Positions 21,118 through 30,340 of a DNA stretch of 64,000 bases are shown piece after piece. Below the pieces are notes generated by a model, which saw only the letters and a program-made list of their open reading frames with translations, was not told the DNA's origin and ran no database searches. Source of the stretch: Sphingomonas sp. Lineage in GTDB: Bacteria; Pseudomonadota; Alphaproteobacteria; Sphingomonadales; Sphingomonadaceae. Location: positions 97,240-161,239 of the forward strand of contig NZ_JAIERS010000007.1 in NCBI RefSeq assembly GCF_019746665.1, given 5' to 3'. The translations under genes and the position numbers were made by a program. Position 1 is the first letter of the stretch. Each line of letters begins with the position of its first letter.

Positions 21118-21140
21118 AATCGGACGGTTTTGATCCGATT
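21118..21140. promoter_or_regulatory. Probable Rrf2 operator before the suf operon
   Basis: AATCGGA (21118-21124) and TCCGATT (21134-21140) form a perfect inverted repeat with a 9-base spacer, ending 9 bases before the regulator's ATG. The AGGA ribosome-binding site lies between the repeat and the start. The position would let a bound regulator block transcription of the whole operon. The half-site is inferred from symmetry only. Confidence 0.45.
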
Positions 21141-21331
21141 GGCACATGGGGGCGCGGGCGTCGGGCGTCAACTTGAATTTGGGCGCGCGCACGCGGTTCG
21201 TGCATTCCATAAACCCGCTGGCCCCCTCTCCCGTGGAGGGGCGGGCCTTGCGGCGCCAGACGAGTGCCTTCCAGCGGCGCGGTCGCGTGCCCCTTTGACC
21301 GCGCCGCGCGGCTTTGCCAAAAGCACGCGCC

Positions 21332-22339
21332 ATGTTCGCCGCCTTGAGACCGGCCCTGTTCGCGCTTGAACCCGAACGGGCACACCGCCTGACCATCAAA
21401 GCGCTCGCCGCCTGGGGTACGCTTGGCACTCCGGGCAAGGCGCCAACCCCCGACCCAAGCCTGGCGGTGACGCTCGCCGGCCTCAGCTTTCCCTCTCCGC
21501 TCGGCCTCGCCGCCGGGGTCGATAAGGATGCGGAGGCCATCGCGGGCTTCTTCGCGCTGGGCTTCGGCAGTGTCGAGGTGGGAACGCTCACCCCCCTGCC
21601 CCAGGCGGGCAATCCCCGCCCGCGCCTGTTCCGCCTGGTGGAGGACGAAGGCGTGATCAACCGGATGGGGTTCAACAATGGCGGCCTGCCGGCGGCGCTG
21701 CGGCGCGTGCCGGGGCGACGGCGCGGCGTGCTTGGTATCAATGTCGGCGCGAACAAGAACAGCCCCGATCGCACCGCCGATTATGCGCGCGGCGTCGCGG
21801 CGGCGGTGCCCTATGCCGATTACATCACGATCAACATCAGCTCGCCCAACACGCCGGGCCTGCGCGATCTGCAATCGGGCAGCGCGCTCACCGAACTGCT
21901 CGCCGCCTGCGCCGAGGCGCGGGGGAGCACGCCGCTATTCCTGAAGATCGCCCCCGATCTCGACGCGCCTGGCATCGACCACGCGGTACGCGCGGCGATC
22001 GAGCACGGTGTCGCCGCACTGATCGTCGGCAACACCACGCTCAGCCGCCCGTCGCTCGCCGCGCCGGCGGCGAACGAGGCGGGCGGGCTTTCGGGCGCGC
22101 CACTCAAGGCGCTGGCGCGGCAAAAGCTGCTCGAAGCGCGCGCGGCGAGCGGCGGGCAGCTGCCGCTCATCGCGGTCGGCGGTATCGACAGCGCCGAGGA
22201 AGCCTATTGGCGCCTTTCCCATGGCGCGCGGCTCGTGCAGCTCTATTCGGCGCTGGTCTATCGCGGACCGGGCCTTGCCCGGCGGATCAATCAGGCCTTG
22301 GCGGCGCTCTATGCGCGCGATGGCGCGCCGGGCGGCTGA
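21332..22339 (+). CDS. pyrD: Dihydroorotate dehydrogenase (quinone)
   Basis: A 335-residue class 2 enzyme that oxidises dihydroorotate to orotate with FMN, passing electrons to membrane quinone. The N-terminal helical extension typical of the membrane-associated class (ALRPALFALEPERAHRLTIKA) is present. Then come SPLGLAAGVDKDAEAI, VEVGTLTPLPQAGNPRPRLF, the active-site loop TINISSPNTPGLRDLQ with the class 2 catalytic serine, and VGGIDSAEEAYW at the phosphate site. ATG 21332 is used. Another pyrimidine gene, pyrC, lies about 11 kb away. The 222 bases before it contain a C/G-rich hairpin (CCCCTC...GAGGGG near 21224) and no gene. Confidence 0.95.
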   Translation: MFAALRPALFALEPERAHRLTIKALAAWGTLGTPGKAPTPDPSLAVTLAGLSFPSPLGLAAGVDKDAEAIAGFFALGFGSVEVGTLTPLPQAGNPRPRLFRLVEDEGVINRMGFNNGGLPAALRRVPGRRRGVLGINVGANKNSPDRTADYARGVAAAVPYADYITINISSPNTPGLRDLQSGSALTELLAACAEARGSTPLFLKIAPDLDAPGIDHAVRAAIEHGVAALIVGNTTLSRPSLAAPAANEAGGLSGAPLKALARQKLLEARAASGGQLPLIAVGGIDSAEEAYWRLSHGARLVQLYSALVYRGPGLARRINQALAALYARDGAPGG

Positions 22340-22384
22340 GTGCCGCTACGGCTTGCTCCTTTGCGGCAAAGCCCGCTAGGGTCC

Positions 22385-24076
22385 ATGGCCATGAAGGCTC
22401 AACTTCTTGCCGCGGCCGCGTTGCTGCTCAGCGCGCCCGCCTGTGCCCAGGGGCCGGCCCCGACTCCGTCGCGCGGCGTCGTTTCCGCCGCCCACCCGCT
22501 CGCCGCCGAGGCCGGTCGCGAAATCCTCCGGCAAGGTGGCAGCGCGGCGGACGCCGAGCTGGCGATGATGCTCGCGCTGACCGTGGTCGAGCCGCAATCG
22601 AGCGGGATCGGCGGCGGTGGCTTCTTCCTGTATCAGCCGGCCAAGGGCAAGCTGGTCTCGATCGACGGGCGCGAAACCGCGCCCAAGGCGGCGACACCGC
22701 GCCGCTTCCTCGATGCGAGCGGCAAGCCGCTCGGTCGCTTCCAGGCGATCCCGGGCGGGCTGTCGGTTGGCGTACCGGGCAATATCGCGCTGATGGCGAT
22801 GGCGCATAAGCGCTTCGGCAAGCTTCCCTGGCGCACGCTGTTCCAGCCGGCGATCAAACTGGCGGAAAATGGCTATCCGGTCAGCGCCCCGATGGCGCGC
22901 GGCATGGGGTATGTGAGCCAGGTCTGGAAGGAATTCCCGGCGATCAGCGCGCTGTACGCGCCCAGCGGCAAGCCGCTCGCCGCTGGCGAAATGGTGAAGA
23001 ACCCCGCGCTCGCGCTCACCCTGCGCCGGATCGCCGCGATCGGTCCCGACGCCTTCTACAAGGGCGAGAACGCGCAGGCGATCGTCGCGACCGTCACCGG
23101 CGCCAAGCGCAACCCGGCGGACATGACGCTCGCCGATCTCGCCGGCTATCAGGCCAAGGAGCGCGCGCCGATCTGCGGCGCGTATCGTGGCTACAAGATT
23201 TGCGGCATGGGCCCGCCCTCTTCGGGCGCGATCACCGTGCTGCAAATCCTGGGGATGCTCGAACGCTTCGATCTGAAGGCGATGGGGCCGAACGATCCCA
23301 AGGCGTGGCACCTGATCGCCGAGGCGATGCAGCTCGCTTACGCCGATCGCGAGCTTTATCTGGGCGATCCCGATTTCGTGTCGATGCCGCTGAAAGGCCT
23401 GATCGACAAAAACTACCTTGCCCAGCGCTCGACGTTGATCGACCCCGCCAGGGCGCGCGGCAGCTATGAAGCGGGGACGCCGCCGGGCGCCGCACCGCGC
23501 AGCCCGGGCGTGTCGAGCGAAGTGAAAGGTACGACCCATTTCGTCGCGGTCGACCATGATGGCAATGTCGCGACGATGACCTCGACGGTCGAAGGCCCGT
23601 TCGGCAGTCAGCTCGTGACGGGCGGCTATGTGCTCAACAACGAACTCACCGACTTCACCTTCGCGCCCGAAAAGAACGGCGCGCCCGTCGCCAACCGGGT
23701 GGAAGGCGGCAAGCGGCCACTCTCGTCTATGTCGCCGACGATCGTTTATGACGCGGGCGGTAAGCCCGTGTTCACCGTCGGCGCGGCGGGCGGCAAGACG
23801 ATCATCATGCAGGTGGCCAAGGCACTGATCGCGCATCTCGATTGGGGGATGAGCGCGCGGGACTCGATCGCGCTCGGCCTCGTCTATTTCGGCGACAACG
23901 GCATCATTCTGGAGCGCGGCACGGTGCTGGAGCCGATGAAGCCCGCGCTCGAAGCGCTCGGCCACCGGGTGAACGTGGCCGAGCTGGGACTGAAGGCCAA
24001 TGCCGCCGAGCTGACCACGACCGGCTGGGTCGGCGCCGCCGATCCGCGCAGCGTGGGCGAGGCGCTCGGCGAATAA
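22385..24076 (+). CDS. ggt: Gamma-glutamyltransferase
   Basis: A 563-residue periplasmic N-terminal nucleophile hydrolase that cleaves and transfers gamma-glutamyl groups from glutathione. MAMKAQLLAAAALLLSAPACA is the signal peptide. Features are SSGIGGGGFFLY, the autoprocessing site at KGTTHFVAVD (new N-terminal Thr near residue 383), SMSPTIVYDAGG (the SSMSPT substrate loop) and GAAGGKTII. AGGG precedes the start; ATG 22385 and ATG 22391 are both possible. It follows pyrD by 45 bases, possibly cotranscribed without functional link. Confidence 0.93.
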   Translation: MAMKAQLLAAAALLLSAPACAQGPAPTPSRGVVSAAHPLAAEAGREILRQGGSAADAELAMMLALTVVEPQSSGIGGGGFFLYQPAKGKLVSIDGRETAPKAATPRRFLDASGKPLGRFQAIPGGLSVGVPGNIALMAMAHKRFGKLPWRTLFQPAIKLAENGYPVSAPMARGMGYVSQVWKEFPAISALYAPSGKPLAAGEMVKNPALALTLRRIAAIGPDAFYKGENAQAIVATVTGAKRNPADMTLADLAGYQAKERAPICGAYRGYKICGMGPPSSGAITVLQILGMLERFDLKAMGPNDPKAWHLIAEAMQLAYADRELYLGDPDFVSMPLKGLIDKNYLAQRSTLIDPARARGSYEAGTPPGAAPRSPGVSSEVKGTTHFVAVDHDGNVATMTSTVEGPFGSQLVTGGYVLNNELTDFTFAPEKNGAPVANRVEGGKRPLSSMSPTIVYDAGGKPVFTVGAAGGKTIIMQVAKALIAHLDWGMSARDSIALGLVYFGDNGIILERGTVLEPMKPALEALGHRVNVAELGLKANAAELTTTGWVGAADPRSVGEALGE

Positions 24077-24159
24077 TCCCGGCGCCGCGGCAACGATCGC
24101 GGCGTCCAAAACAACAAGGCAAAGTCGCTGGGGGGCGACGTTTCTTTTTTGGAGAGACG

Positions 24160-25953
24160 ATGCGAACGCTGGAACATTTTCCCAATCTCGTCAGCATGTT
24201 CTTCACCCGGGCACGCGAAGGCGGGGACCGGCCGTTTCTGTGGCACAAGGCCGGGGGGCGCTGGCAGTCGCAGAGCTGGGCAGAGGTGGCGCGACAGGTG
24301 GCGAGCCTCGCGCAAGGGCTGAAGAATGTCGGCATCGCACCCGGCGACCGAGTGATGCTGGTCGCCGAGAACCGGCCCGAGTGGTGCATCGCCGATCTCG
24401 CGATCATGGCGGCGGGGGCGGTGACGGTGCCCACCTACACCACCAATACCGAACGCGATCACAGCCACATCATCGAGAATTCGGGCGCGCGCGCGGTTAT
24501 CGTGTCGAACGCGAAGCTCGCCAAGACGCTGCTGCCGGCGGTGCTGCGCTCCTCGGCTTTGCGCACCGTGATCGGGATCGAGGATCTGCGGATCGGCCAA
24601 TCGGGCGATGTCTCGTTCCACAGCTTCGGCAAGCTGATCACCGACCACCCGACCGATCCGGCGGCCGCCGAAGCCCAAGCGCAGCTGCTCACGCGCGATG
24701 ATCTGGCGTGCATCATCTACACCAGCAGCACCGGCGGCGCGCCGCGCGGGGTGCGCCAGCACCACGGCGCGATCCTGCACAATTGCTATGGCTGCACCGA
24801 GGTGATTTCGGAAGATTTCGGCTGGGAGGATGAAGTCTTTCTCTCCTTCCTGCCGCTCAGCCACGCCTATGAGCATAGCGCGGGACAGCATTTCCCCATC
24901 GCGCTGGGTGGGCAGATCTATTACGCCGAAGGCCTCGACAAGCTCGCCTCGAATATTGAGGAGACGCGGCCGACGATCATGGTCGTCGTGCCGCGCCTGT
25001 TCGAGGTGCTGCGCCAGCGCATCGTCAAGCAGATCGAAAAGCAGGGCAAGCTGCCCAACTGGCTGCTGGGGCAGGCGATGGCGGTGGGCACGCGCAAGGC
25101 AGCGGACAAGCGGGGCATCCTCGACATGCCGCTCGACCTGCTGCTCAGCCGGACGCTGCGCCCGCGCATCGCCCAGCGCTTTGGCGGACGGATCAAGGCG
25201 ATGGTCTCGGGTGGCGCGCCGCTGAACCCGGAAATCGGCATCTTCTTCGATGCGCTCGGCATCACTTTCCTGCAGGGCTATGGCCAGACCGAGGCGGCGC
25301 CCGTCATCTCGTGCAACCGCCCGAAAGTGGGGCTGAAGCACGACACGGTCGGCCCGCCGCTCGCCAACACCGAAGTCCGCATCGCCGAGGACGGCGAAAT
25401 CCTGGTGCGCGGCGAGCTGGTGATGCACGGCTATTGGAACAATGAGGAAGAAACCGCGCGCGTCCTGAAGGATGGCTGGCTCCACACCGGCGACATCGGC
25501 GTGATCGACGCGAAGGGGCGGATCAAGATCACCGATCGCAAGAAGGATCTGATCATCAACGACAAGGGCGACAATGTCGCCCCGCAGAAGGTGGAGGGGA
25601 TGCTCACCCTTCAGAGCGAAATCCTGCAGGCGATGATCGCCGGGGACCGCAAGCCCTATATGGTCGCGGTGCTAGTGCCCGATCCCGAATGGACACAGGA
25701 ATTCTGCGCGAAGACCGGCGTCAACTGCAACTTCGCTAAGCTGACGGAGAACGCCGACTATCGCGCCGCGCTTTCCGCCGCCGTTGAGCGCGTAAACAAG
25801 GATTTGTCGGTGATCGAGCGCGTCCGCCGCTTCATCATCGCCGATGAGCCGTTCACGATCGAGAATCAGCAGTTGACGCCGTCGCTGAAGATCAGGCGGC
25901 ACGTGCTGAAACAGGTTTACGGCGCGCGGCTGGACGCGCTGTACAAGGGATAG
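24160..25953 (+). CDS. Long-chain acyl-CoA synthetase (AMP-forming)
   Basis: A 597-residue member of the long-chain fatty acid-CoA ligase family (FadD15/FACL type). GGAGAG precedes ATG 24160 by 3 bases. The ATP loop is YTSSTGGAPRGV (about residues 187-198), where the common form is YTSGTTG-PKGV or YTSGTGGAPKGV, so both the third-position Gly and the Lys differ. The adenine motif GYGQTEAAPV, the GDIG loop in WLHTGDIGVID and DRKKDLIINDKGDNVAPQ are present. It activates fatty acids for degradation or lipid synthesis at the membrane. The altered loop still fits this subfamily, but activity is not certain. Confidence 0.9.
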   Translation: MRTLEHFPNLVSMFFTRAREGGDRPFLWHKAGGRWQSQSWAEVARQVASLAQGLKNVGIAPGDRVMLVAENRPEWCIADLAIMAAGAVTVPTYTTNTERDHSHIIENSGARAVIVSNAKLAKTLLPAVLRSSALRTVIGIEDLRIGQSGDVSFHSFGKLITDHPTDPAAAEAQAQLLTRDDLACIIYTSSTGGAPRGVRQHHGAILHNCYGCTEVISEDFGWEDEVFLSFLPLSHAYEHSAGQHFPIALGGQIYYAEGLDKLASNIEETRPTIMVVVPRLFEVLRQRIVKQIEKQGKLPNWLLGQAMAVGTRKAADKRGILDMPLDLLLSRTLRPRIAQRFGGRIKAMVSGGAPLNPEIGIFFDALGITFLQGYGQTEAAPVISCNRPKVGLKHDTVGPPLANTEVRIAEDGEILVRGELVMHGYWNNEEETARVLKDGWLHTGDIGVIDAKGRIKITDRKKDLIINDKGDNVAPQKVEGMLTLQSEILQAMIAGDRKPYMVAVLVPDPEWTQEFCAKTGVNCNFAKLTENADYRAALSAAVERVNKDLSVIERVRRFIIADEPFTIENQQLTPSLKIRRHVLKQVYGARLDALYKG

Positions 25954-25965
25954 GGCGCGCGGCAG

Positions 25966-25994
25966 GGGAAGGTCGCGACGCGGGCGCCCTTCCC
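25966..25994. terminator. Possible bidirectional terminator
   Basis: GGGAAGG (25966-25972) pairs with CCTTCCC (25988-25994), with a smaller palindrome (GTCGCGAC) in the loop. It lies between two convergent genes whose stops are only about 40 bases apart. The stem is short and there is no T-run. Confidence 0.3.
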
Positions 25995-26402
25995 TTACCC
26001 GCTATGGTCGGCGACGATCTTCCATCCGCGCTTCTCGCGGCGGAAGACGAGGCTGGTCGGGCCGCTTACCGTCCGGCCATCGGCATAGGTCAGCGTATAG
26101 CGCGCGATGAACAGCGCATGGGCTGGCCCCAGCGGGCGGTAATCGAGCGTCTTGAAGCTCAGCACGCCGCGCTTGGCGGCATCGGCGAAATCATATCTGG
26201 CGCGGTAGCGCGCGATCATCGCCGGCTTGCCGCGCACCAGGCCGTCGGCGGTGACGAAACTGGCCTCGGGCGCATCCGAATAGACGGCCATGAAGCGATC
26301 AACGTCGCCCGCGTTCCAGCCGGCGGCGCTGTCCGCCATCGCCGCTTCGATCGCCACCTGATCGGGTGCCATCGCTACGGCCGCTGCCAACACCATCCAC
26401 AT
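25995..26402 (-). CDS. NTF2-like (DUF4440/SnoaL-type) exported protein
   Basis: A 135-residue protein. The N terminus MWMVLAAAVAMAPDQ is a short signal peptide. The rest fits the cone-shaped NTF2-like fold of the DUF4440/SgcJ-EcaC group: AAMADSAAGWNAGDVDRFMAVY, SFVTADGLVRGKPAMIARYRARY, and a C-terminal strand FRREKRGWKIVADHS. Members bind small ligands or act as simple enzymes; no substrate can be read here. Its start overlaps the stop of the upstream EAL gene (TGATG; a GTG three bases earlier is also possible), so the two are translationally coupled. Confidence 0.8.
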   Translation of the reverse strand: MWMVLAAAVAMAPDQVAIEAAMADSAAGWNAGDVDRFMAVYSDAPEASFVTADGLVRGKPAMIARYRARYDFADAAKRGVLSFKTLDYRPLGPAHALFIARYTLTYADGRTVSGPTSLVFRREKRGWKIVADHSG

Positions 26403-28393
26403 CACTGCGCCTCCACCAGCCTGCTCAGCGCCCCGCCCTGAAGCGGCCCCGCGCAGAGAAAGCCCTGATAATATTGGCAGCCCTCACGCGCGAGCAGATC
26501 GAGCTGCTCGGGCGTCTCCACGCCTTCGGCGATCACCGCGAGGCCAAGCGAGCGCGCCATGTCGATCACCCCGCGCACCACGATCCGGTCGCGCGGGCTG
26601 CCGGCGATGTCTTGCGCCAGCTTCTTGTCGATCTTGAGATAATCGAGCGGCAGCGCCTTCAGATAGGCAAGGCTCGAATAGCCCGTGCCGAAATCGTCGA
26701 TCGCGACGCGGCAGCCCGCTTGTCGCAGCGTGGCGAGCAAGGCGGCGGCGGCGCCCAGATCCTCGATCAAGCCGGTTTCGGTGATCTCCACGGTCAAGCG
26801 ACTGCGCGGAAACCGGCTTTCGTCGACGCGGTCGAGGAAGATGTCGGCGAAGTTCGGCCGGCCGATATCGGCGGCGGTCAGGTTGATGGCGAGGCGCAAC
26901 TGCGCGCAACGCCCCTGCCAGCGAGCGGCGGCGGCAAGTGCGGCGCGCTGGATATGATCGGAAAGCGCGATGCCGAGCTCGGCGCGTTGCGCGGCCGCGA
27001 ACAACGGCTCGGCCCCGAGCGCGCCAAGCACGGGATGATCCCAGCGCGCGAGCGCCTCGACCCCGGTGATCGCCCCGCTCGCCACCGCCACCTGAGGCTG
27101 GAAGCGAATCTCGATCTCGCATCGTTCCAGCGCGCGCCGCAGATCGAGCGCCAGCGTATCGAGCGCCGCCGGCGCCCCCCGCTGCGCGACATGCACCGTC
27201 AGGCTGTTAGAGCCGCGCGCGACCTCAAGCGCTTCGCCCGCCCGCGCGATCAACGTGCTGCCATCATCGCCGCCCTCGCTATCGGCAAGGCCGATACGGC
27301 AGCCGAGCACGACCATGGCGTTCCCCGCGACGAACGGTCGTGCCAACGCCTCGGCCACGCGCCCGGCGGCGGCCTCGATCCGCGCCATGCCGTCTTCGGC
27401 GGCGAGCAGAAAGTCCGAACCGCTCAGCCGCGCGACCACCGCGTCGCGCCCGACTGCTTCGGCGGCGGCCTCCTCGATCCTGCGCTGCGCCGCGCGCAGC
27501 ACCGCGTCGCCCGCCTCGCGGCCATATGCGGCGTTGACCAGATCGAAGCGGCTGAGCGCGATCAGCGCCACCTGCACCCGCGCGCCCTGCCCCAGCGCGC
27601 GATCGAGCCAGCGCCGGGCCGAGGCGGCGTCGCGCGCGCCCGACAAGGCGTCGCGCACCAGCGCGCCCGCATCGGTGGCGCCGGACAGCCGCTCGATCAG
27701 CGCCTCGGGCGCGCCGCTCGCGGGATCGGCCTGAAGATGCTGCACCACCCGCCCCAGCCCCGGCAGATCGTGCGCGAAGGCGGTCGGCCGCCCCTTGGCG
27801 CGCAGGCGGCGCAGCGCCGCGAGCGCGACCGCGCGATCGTCGGGCACCAGCAGGCGGAGTAGCGCGCGCGCCGACACCGCGGCAGGCACGCCGAGCAACC
27901 CGGCCAGGGCCGTGCTCATCCGCACCGCGCCGCCCTGCAATCGCCACCCGAGCACTTCGCCGGCGGCCCGCCCGGGATGGACGACGCGCTCGGCATGGCG
28001 CGCGGCGAAGCGCAGCGCCTGGACGAATTCGGCCTCGCTGTGCGGGCTCGACAGGAAATGCGTGGCGCCCGCCTCGAAAAAGGTCGTGATCGCGCCGACA
28101 TCGCCGCGCGAGACCAGCACGAGCAGCGCCGCCGCGCGCTGCTGCACCGCCGCGCCGAGCGCCGCCGCCGCGCGCAGCCCCTCGCCCAGCGCGCCACGTG
28201 CGTCCACGACGGCTACCCGCGCGCCGCTCGCCGCGAAGCGATCCGCCGCGCCCTCCGCCCGGCGCGCGGCGATCACCTGCCAGCCCCCCCGCGCGGCGAG
28301 CGCGGCGATCTCGTCGCGCTGGCGGAACGACAGCACGAACAGCGGCGCGGGTTGCGGCTCGGTTTGGCTGGTGTCGGGCGCCGGCTGGCTCAT
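26402..28393 (-). CDS. EAL-domain c-di-GMP phosphodiesterase with degenerate GGDEF domain
   Basis: A 663-residue cytoplasmic protein with no membrane segment. Residues about 15-140 resemble a degenerate receiver domain (FEAGATHFLSSPHSEAEFVQA). About 145-250 may be PAS-like. About 255-410 is a GGDEF-type domain whose active motif is SGSDF (324-328) instead of GGDEF, so it should not make c-di-GMP. About 415-660 is a full EAL domain: EALARW (446-451), VEITETGL, IDDFGTGYSSLAYLKALPLD, KIDKKL and AEGVETPEQL, with metal and catalytic residues intact. It is therefore likely a phosphodiesterase lowering c-di-GMP, possibly with GTP binding by the GGDEF remnant as a control. It is divergent from moaA and upstream of the NTF2-like gene. 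Confidence 0.9.
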   Translation of the reverse strand: MSQPAPDTSQTEPQPAPLFVLSFRQRDEIAALAARGGWQVIAARRAEGAADRFAASGARVAVVDARGALGEGLRAAAALGAAVQQRAAALLVLVSRGDVGAITTFFEAGATHFLSSPHSEAEFVQALRFAARHAERVVHPGRAAGEVLGWRLQGGAVRMSTALAGLLGVPAAVSARALLRLLVPDDRAVALAALRRLRAKGRPTAFAHDLPGLGRVVQHLQADPASGAPEALIERLSGATDAGALVRDALSGARDAASARRWLDRALGQGARVQVALIALSRFDLVNAAYGREAGDAVLRAAQRRIEEAAAEAVGRDAVVARLSGSDFLLAAEDGMARIEAAAGRVAEALARPFVAGNAMVVLGCRIGLADSEGGDDGSTLIARAGEALEVARGSNSLTVHVAQRGAPAALDTLALDLRRALERCEIEIRFQPQVAVASGAITGVEALARWDHPVLGALGAEPLFAAAQRAELGIALSDHIQRAALAAAARWQGRCAQLRLAINLTAADIGRPNFADIFLDRVDESRFPRSRLTVEITETGLIEDLGAAAALLATLRQAGCRVAIDDFGTGYSSLAYLKALPLDYLKIDKKLAQDIAGSPRDRIVVRGVIDMARSLGLAVIAEGVETPEQLDLLAREGCQYYQGFLCAGPLQGGALSRLVEAQ

Positions 28394-28481
28394 CGTACGC
28401 CAACCTAGCGGGAGTTCATCCTTTCGCCAACGGCATGGCCGCGACTTGCAGCGTCCGATAACAGGGCTTAGCTCTGGCGCG

Positions 28482-29492
28482 ATGGCCGCCACCCCTCCCC
28501 CCGCCGCGCCGCTCACCGACGCGCATGGCCGCGCGATCCGCTATCTGCGGATTTCGGTGACGGACCGCTGCGACCTGCGCTGCCGCTATTGCATGGCGGA
28601 GGAGATGCGCTTCCTGCCACGCTCGGCGCTGCTGAGCCTGGAGGAGATCGCGATCATCGCCGAACGCTTCATCGCGCGCGGTGTGCGCAAGATTCGCCTG
28701 TCGGGCGGCGAGCCGCTGGTGCGGCGCGATGTCGTGGAACTGGCGCATCGGCTGGGGCGGCACGTCGGCACCGGGCTCGACGAGTTGACGATGACAACGA
28801 ACGCCACCCGCCTCGCGGACCATGCCGAGGCGCTGTACTGCGCCGGGCTGCGGCGGCTCAATGTGAGCCTGGACAGCCGCGACCCCGAACGCTTCCGCTT
28901 CATCACCCGGGTCGGCGATGTCGAATCGGTGCTGCGCGGCATCTTCGCCGCGCGTGACGCGGGGCTCGCGATCAAGATCAACATGGTCGCGCTCAAAGGG
29001 CTGAACGAGGACGAGATCGCACCGATGCTCGCCTGGTGCGGCGCGAATGGCTTTGATCTGTCGCTGATCGAGACGATGCCTCTGGGCGCGATCGACGAGG
29101 ACCGGGCGGACCGCTTCCTGCCGCTCACCCAAGTGTTCGCCGATCTCGAGCGCCGCTTCACCCTTACCGCCAGCGATCACCGCACTGGCGGCCCCGCGCG
29201 CTACTGGCGGGTCGCGCCCTGGGGCACCAGGCTCGGGCTGATTTCGCCGCTCACCAACAATTTCTGCGACGGCTGCAATCGCGTCCGGCTGACGACCGAA
29301 GGGCGGCTGTTCATGTGCCTGGGGCATGAGGATCAGGTCGATCTGAAGGCCGCCCTGCGCGACGGCGGGATCGCCGCGCTCGATGCCGCGATTGACGAAG
29401 CGCTCGCGCTCAAGCCCGCCGCGCACGCCTTCCGCATCACGCCAGGTGCCGCGCCCGCGACGCGCCGCCATATGAGCGTCACCGGCGGATGA
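28482..29492 (+). CDS. moaA: GTP 3',8-cyclase MoaA
   Basis: A 336-residue radical SAM enzyme that starts molybdenum cofactor synthesis from GTP. The radical SAM cluster ligands are C30, C34 and C37 (CDLRCRYC). The second cluster lies in NNFCDGCNRVRLTTEGRLFMC, and the protein ends in the Gly-Gly tail (VTGG) required for activity. RLSGGEPLVRRD and NATRLADHAEAL are typical. ATG 28482 is used. The stop overlaps nadK (ATGA). MoaC and later moa genes are not in this window. Confidence 0.95.
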   Translation: MAATPPPAAPLTDAHGRAIRYLRISVTDRCDLRCRYCMAEEMRFLPRSALLSLEEIAIIAERFIARGVRKIRLSGGEPLVRRDVVELAHRLGRHVGTGLDELTMTTNATRLADHAEALYCAGLRRLNVSLDSRDPERFRFITRVGDVESVLRGIFAARDAGLAIKINMVALKGLNEDEIAPMLAWCGANGFDLSLIETMPLGAIDEDRADRFLPLTQVFADLERRFTLTASDHRTGGPARYWRVAPWGTRLGLISPLTNNFCDGCNRVRLTTEGRLFMCLGHEDQVDLKAALRDGGIAALDAAIDEALALKPAAHAFRITPGAAPATRRHMSVTGG

Positions 29493-30268
29493 GCCGTTTC
29501 GCGCGCCGGGCGCTGGTCGCCTCGCCCACCGCGCAGGCTCAGGCGGCGGCGGCGCAGCTGCGCGAGATCGCCGATTGGGTGCCCGAAAAGGAAGCCGAGC
29601 TGATCGTCGCGCTCGGCGGCGATGGCTTCATGCTCCAGACGCTCCACGGGCTGCTCGAACGCCCGGGCGATCCCGTGCCGGTGTTCGGGATGAACCTGGG
29701 CACTTTCGGCTTCCTGATGAACGAATGGCGCGCGACCGGGCTCGACGATCGGCTCGCGGAGACCAAGGCGTTCAACGTGTTCCCCTTGAAGATGCACGCC
29801 GAGACGATGGCGGGCGCGCGCCACGAATTGCCGGCGATCAACGAGGTGTCGCTGCTGCGCGAAACCCGCGAGACGGCGAAGATCGAGGTGACGCTCAACG
29901 ACCGCGTCGTGATTCCCGAGCTGGTGTGCGACGGCATCTTGGCGGCCACCCCGGCGGGATCGACCGCTTATAATCTGTCCGCCAACGGCCCGATCCTGCC
30001 GCTTGGTTCGTCGCTGATCGCGCTCACGCCGATCAGTCCGTTCCGCCCCCGCCGCTGGCGCGGCGCGGTGCTGCCCGACAAGGCGCGTATCCGCCTGCGC
30101 GTGCTCGAACCGATGAAGCGCCCGGTGAGCGCCGTCGCCGACCAGCGCGAGGTGCGCGACGTGGCGGTGGTGGAAGTGGTGATCGACCGCGCGCGCGAAT
30201 TGACGCTGTTGTTCGACCCCGAACACGCGCTCGACGATCGCATCACGATGGAGCAATTCATCGCCTGA
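29489..30268 (+). CDS. nadK: NAD kinase
   Basis: A 259-residue enzyme that makes NADP from NAD and ATP (or polyphosphate). The GGDG motif is at residues 43-46 (LIVALGGDGFML), and the NAD-binding NE/S and Gly-rich motif is in LAATPAGSTAYNLSANGP. FGMNLGTFGFLMNEW is typical of the shorter alphaproteobacterial type. ATG 29489 overlaps moaA by four bases. The C-terminal part DQREVRDVAVVEVVIDRAREL completes the beta-sandwich domain. Confidence 0.93.
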   Translation: MSRFARRALVASPTAQAQAAAAQLREIADWVPEKEAELIVALGGDGFMLQTLHGLLERPGDPVPVFGMNLGTFGFLMNEWRATGLDDRLAETKAFNVFPLKMHAETMAGARHELPAINEVSLLRETRETAKIEVTLNDRVVIPELVCDGILAATPAGSTAYNLSANGPILPLGSSLIALTPISPFRPRRWRGAVLPDKARIRLRVLEPMKRPVSAVADQREVRDVAVVEVVIDRARELTLLFDPEHALDDRITMEQFIA

Positions 30269-30298
30269 ACCGCGCCGGCGGGGCGTGCAATTAGCGTC

Positions 30299-30326
30299 TT
30301 GCAAAGCCGCAAGCCGCCGCTATAGA
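30299..30326 (+). promoter_or_regulatory. Promoter of tRNA-Asn
   Basis: TTGCAA (30299-30304) and TATAGA (30321-30326) are 16 bases apart and end 14 bases before the tRNA. Confidence 0.6.
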
Positions 30327-30340
30327 GCCGGCTTCCGCGT

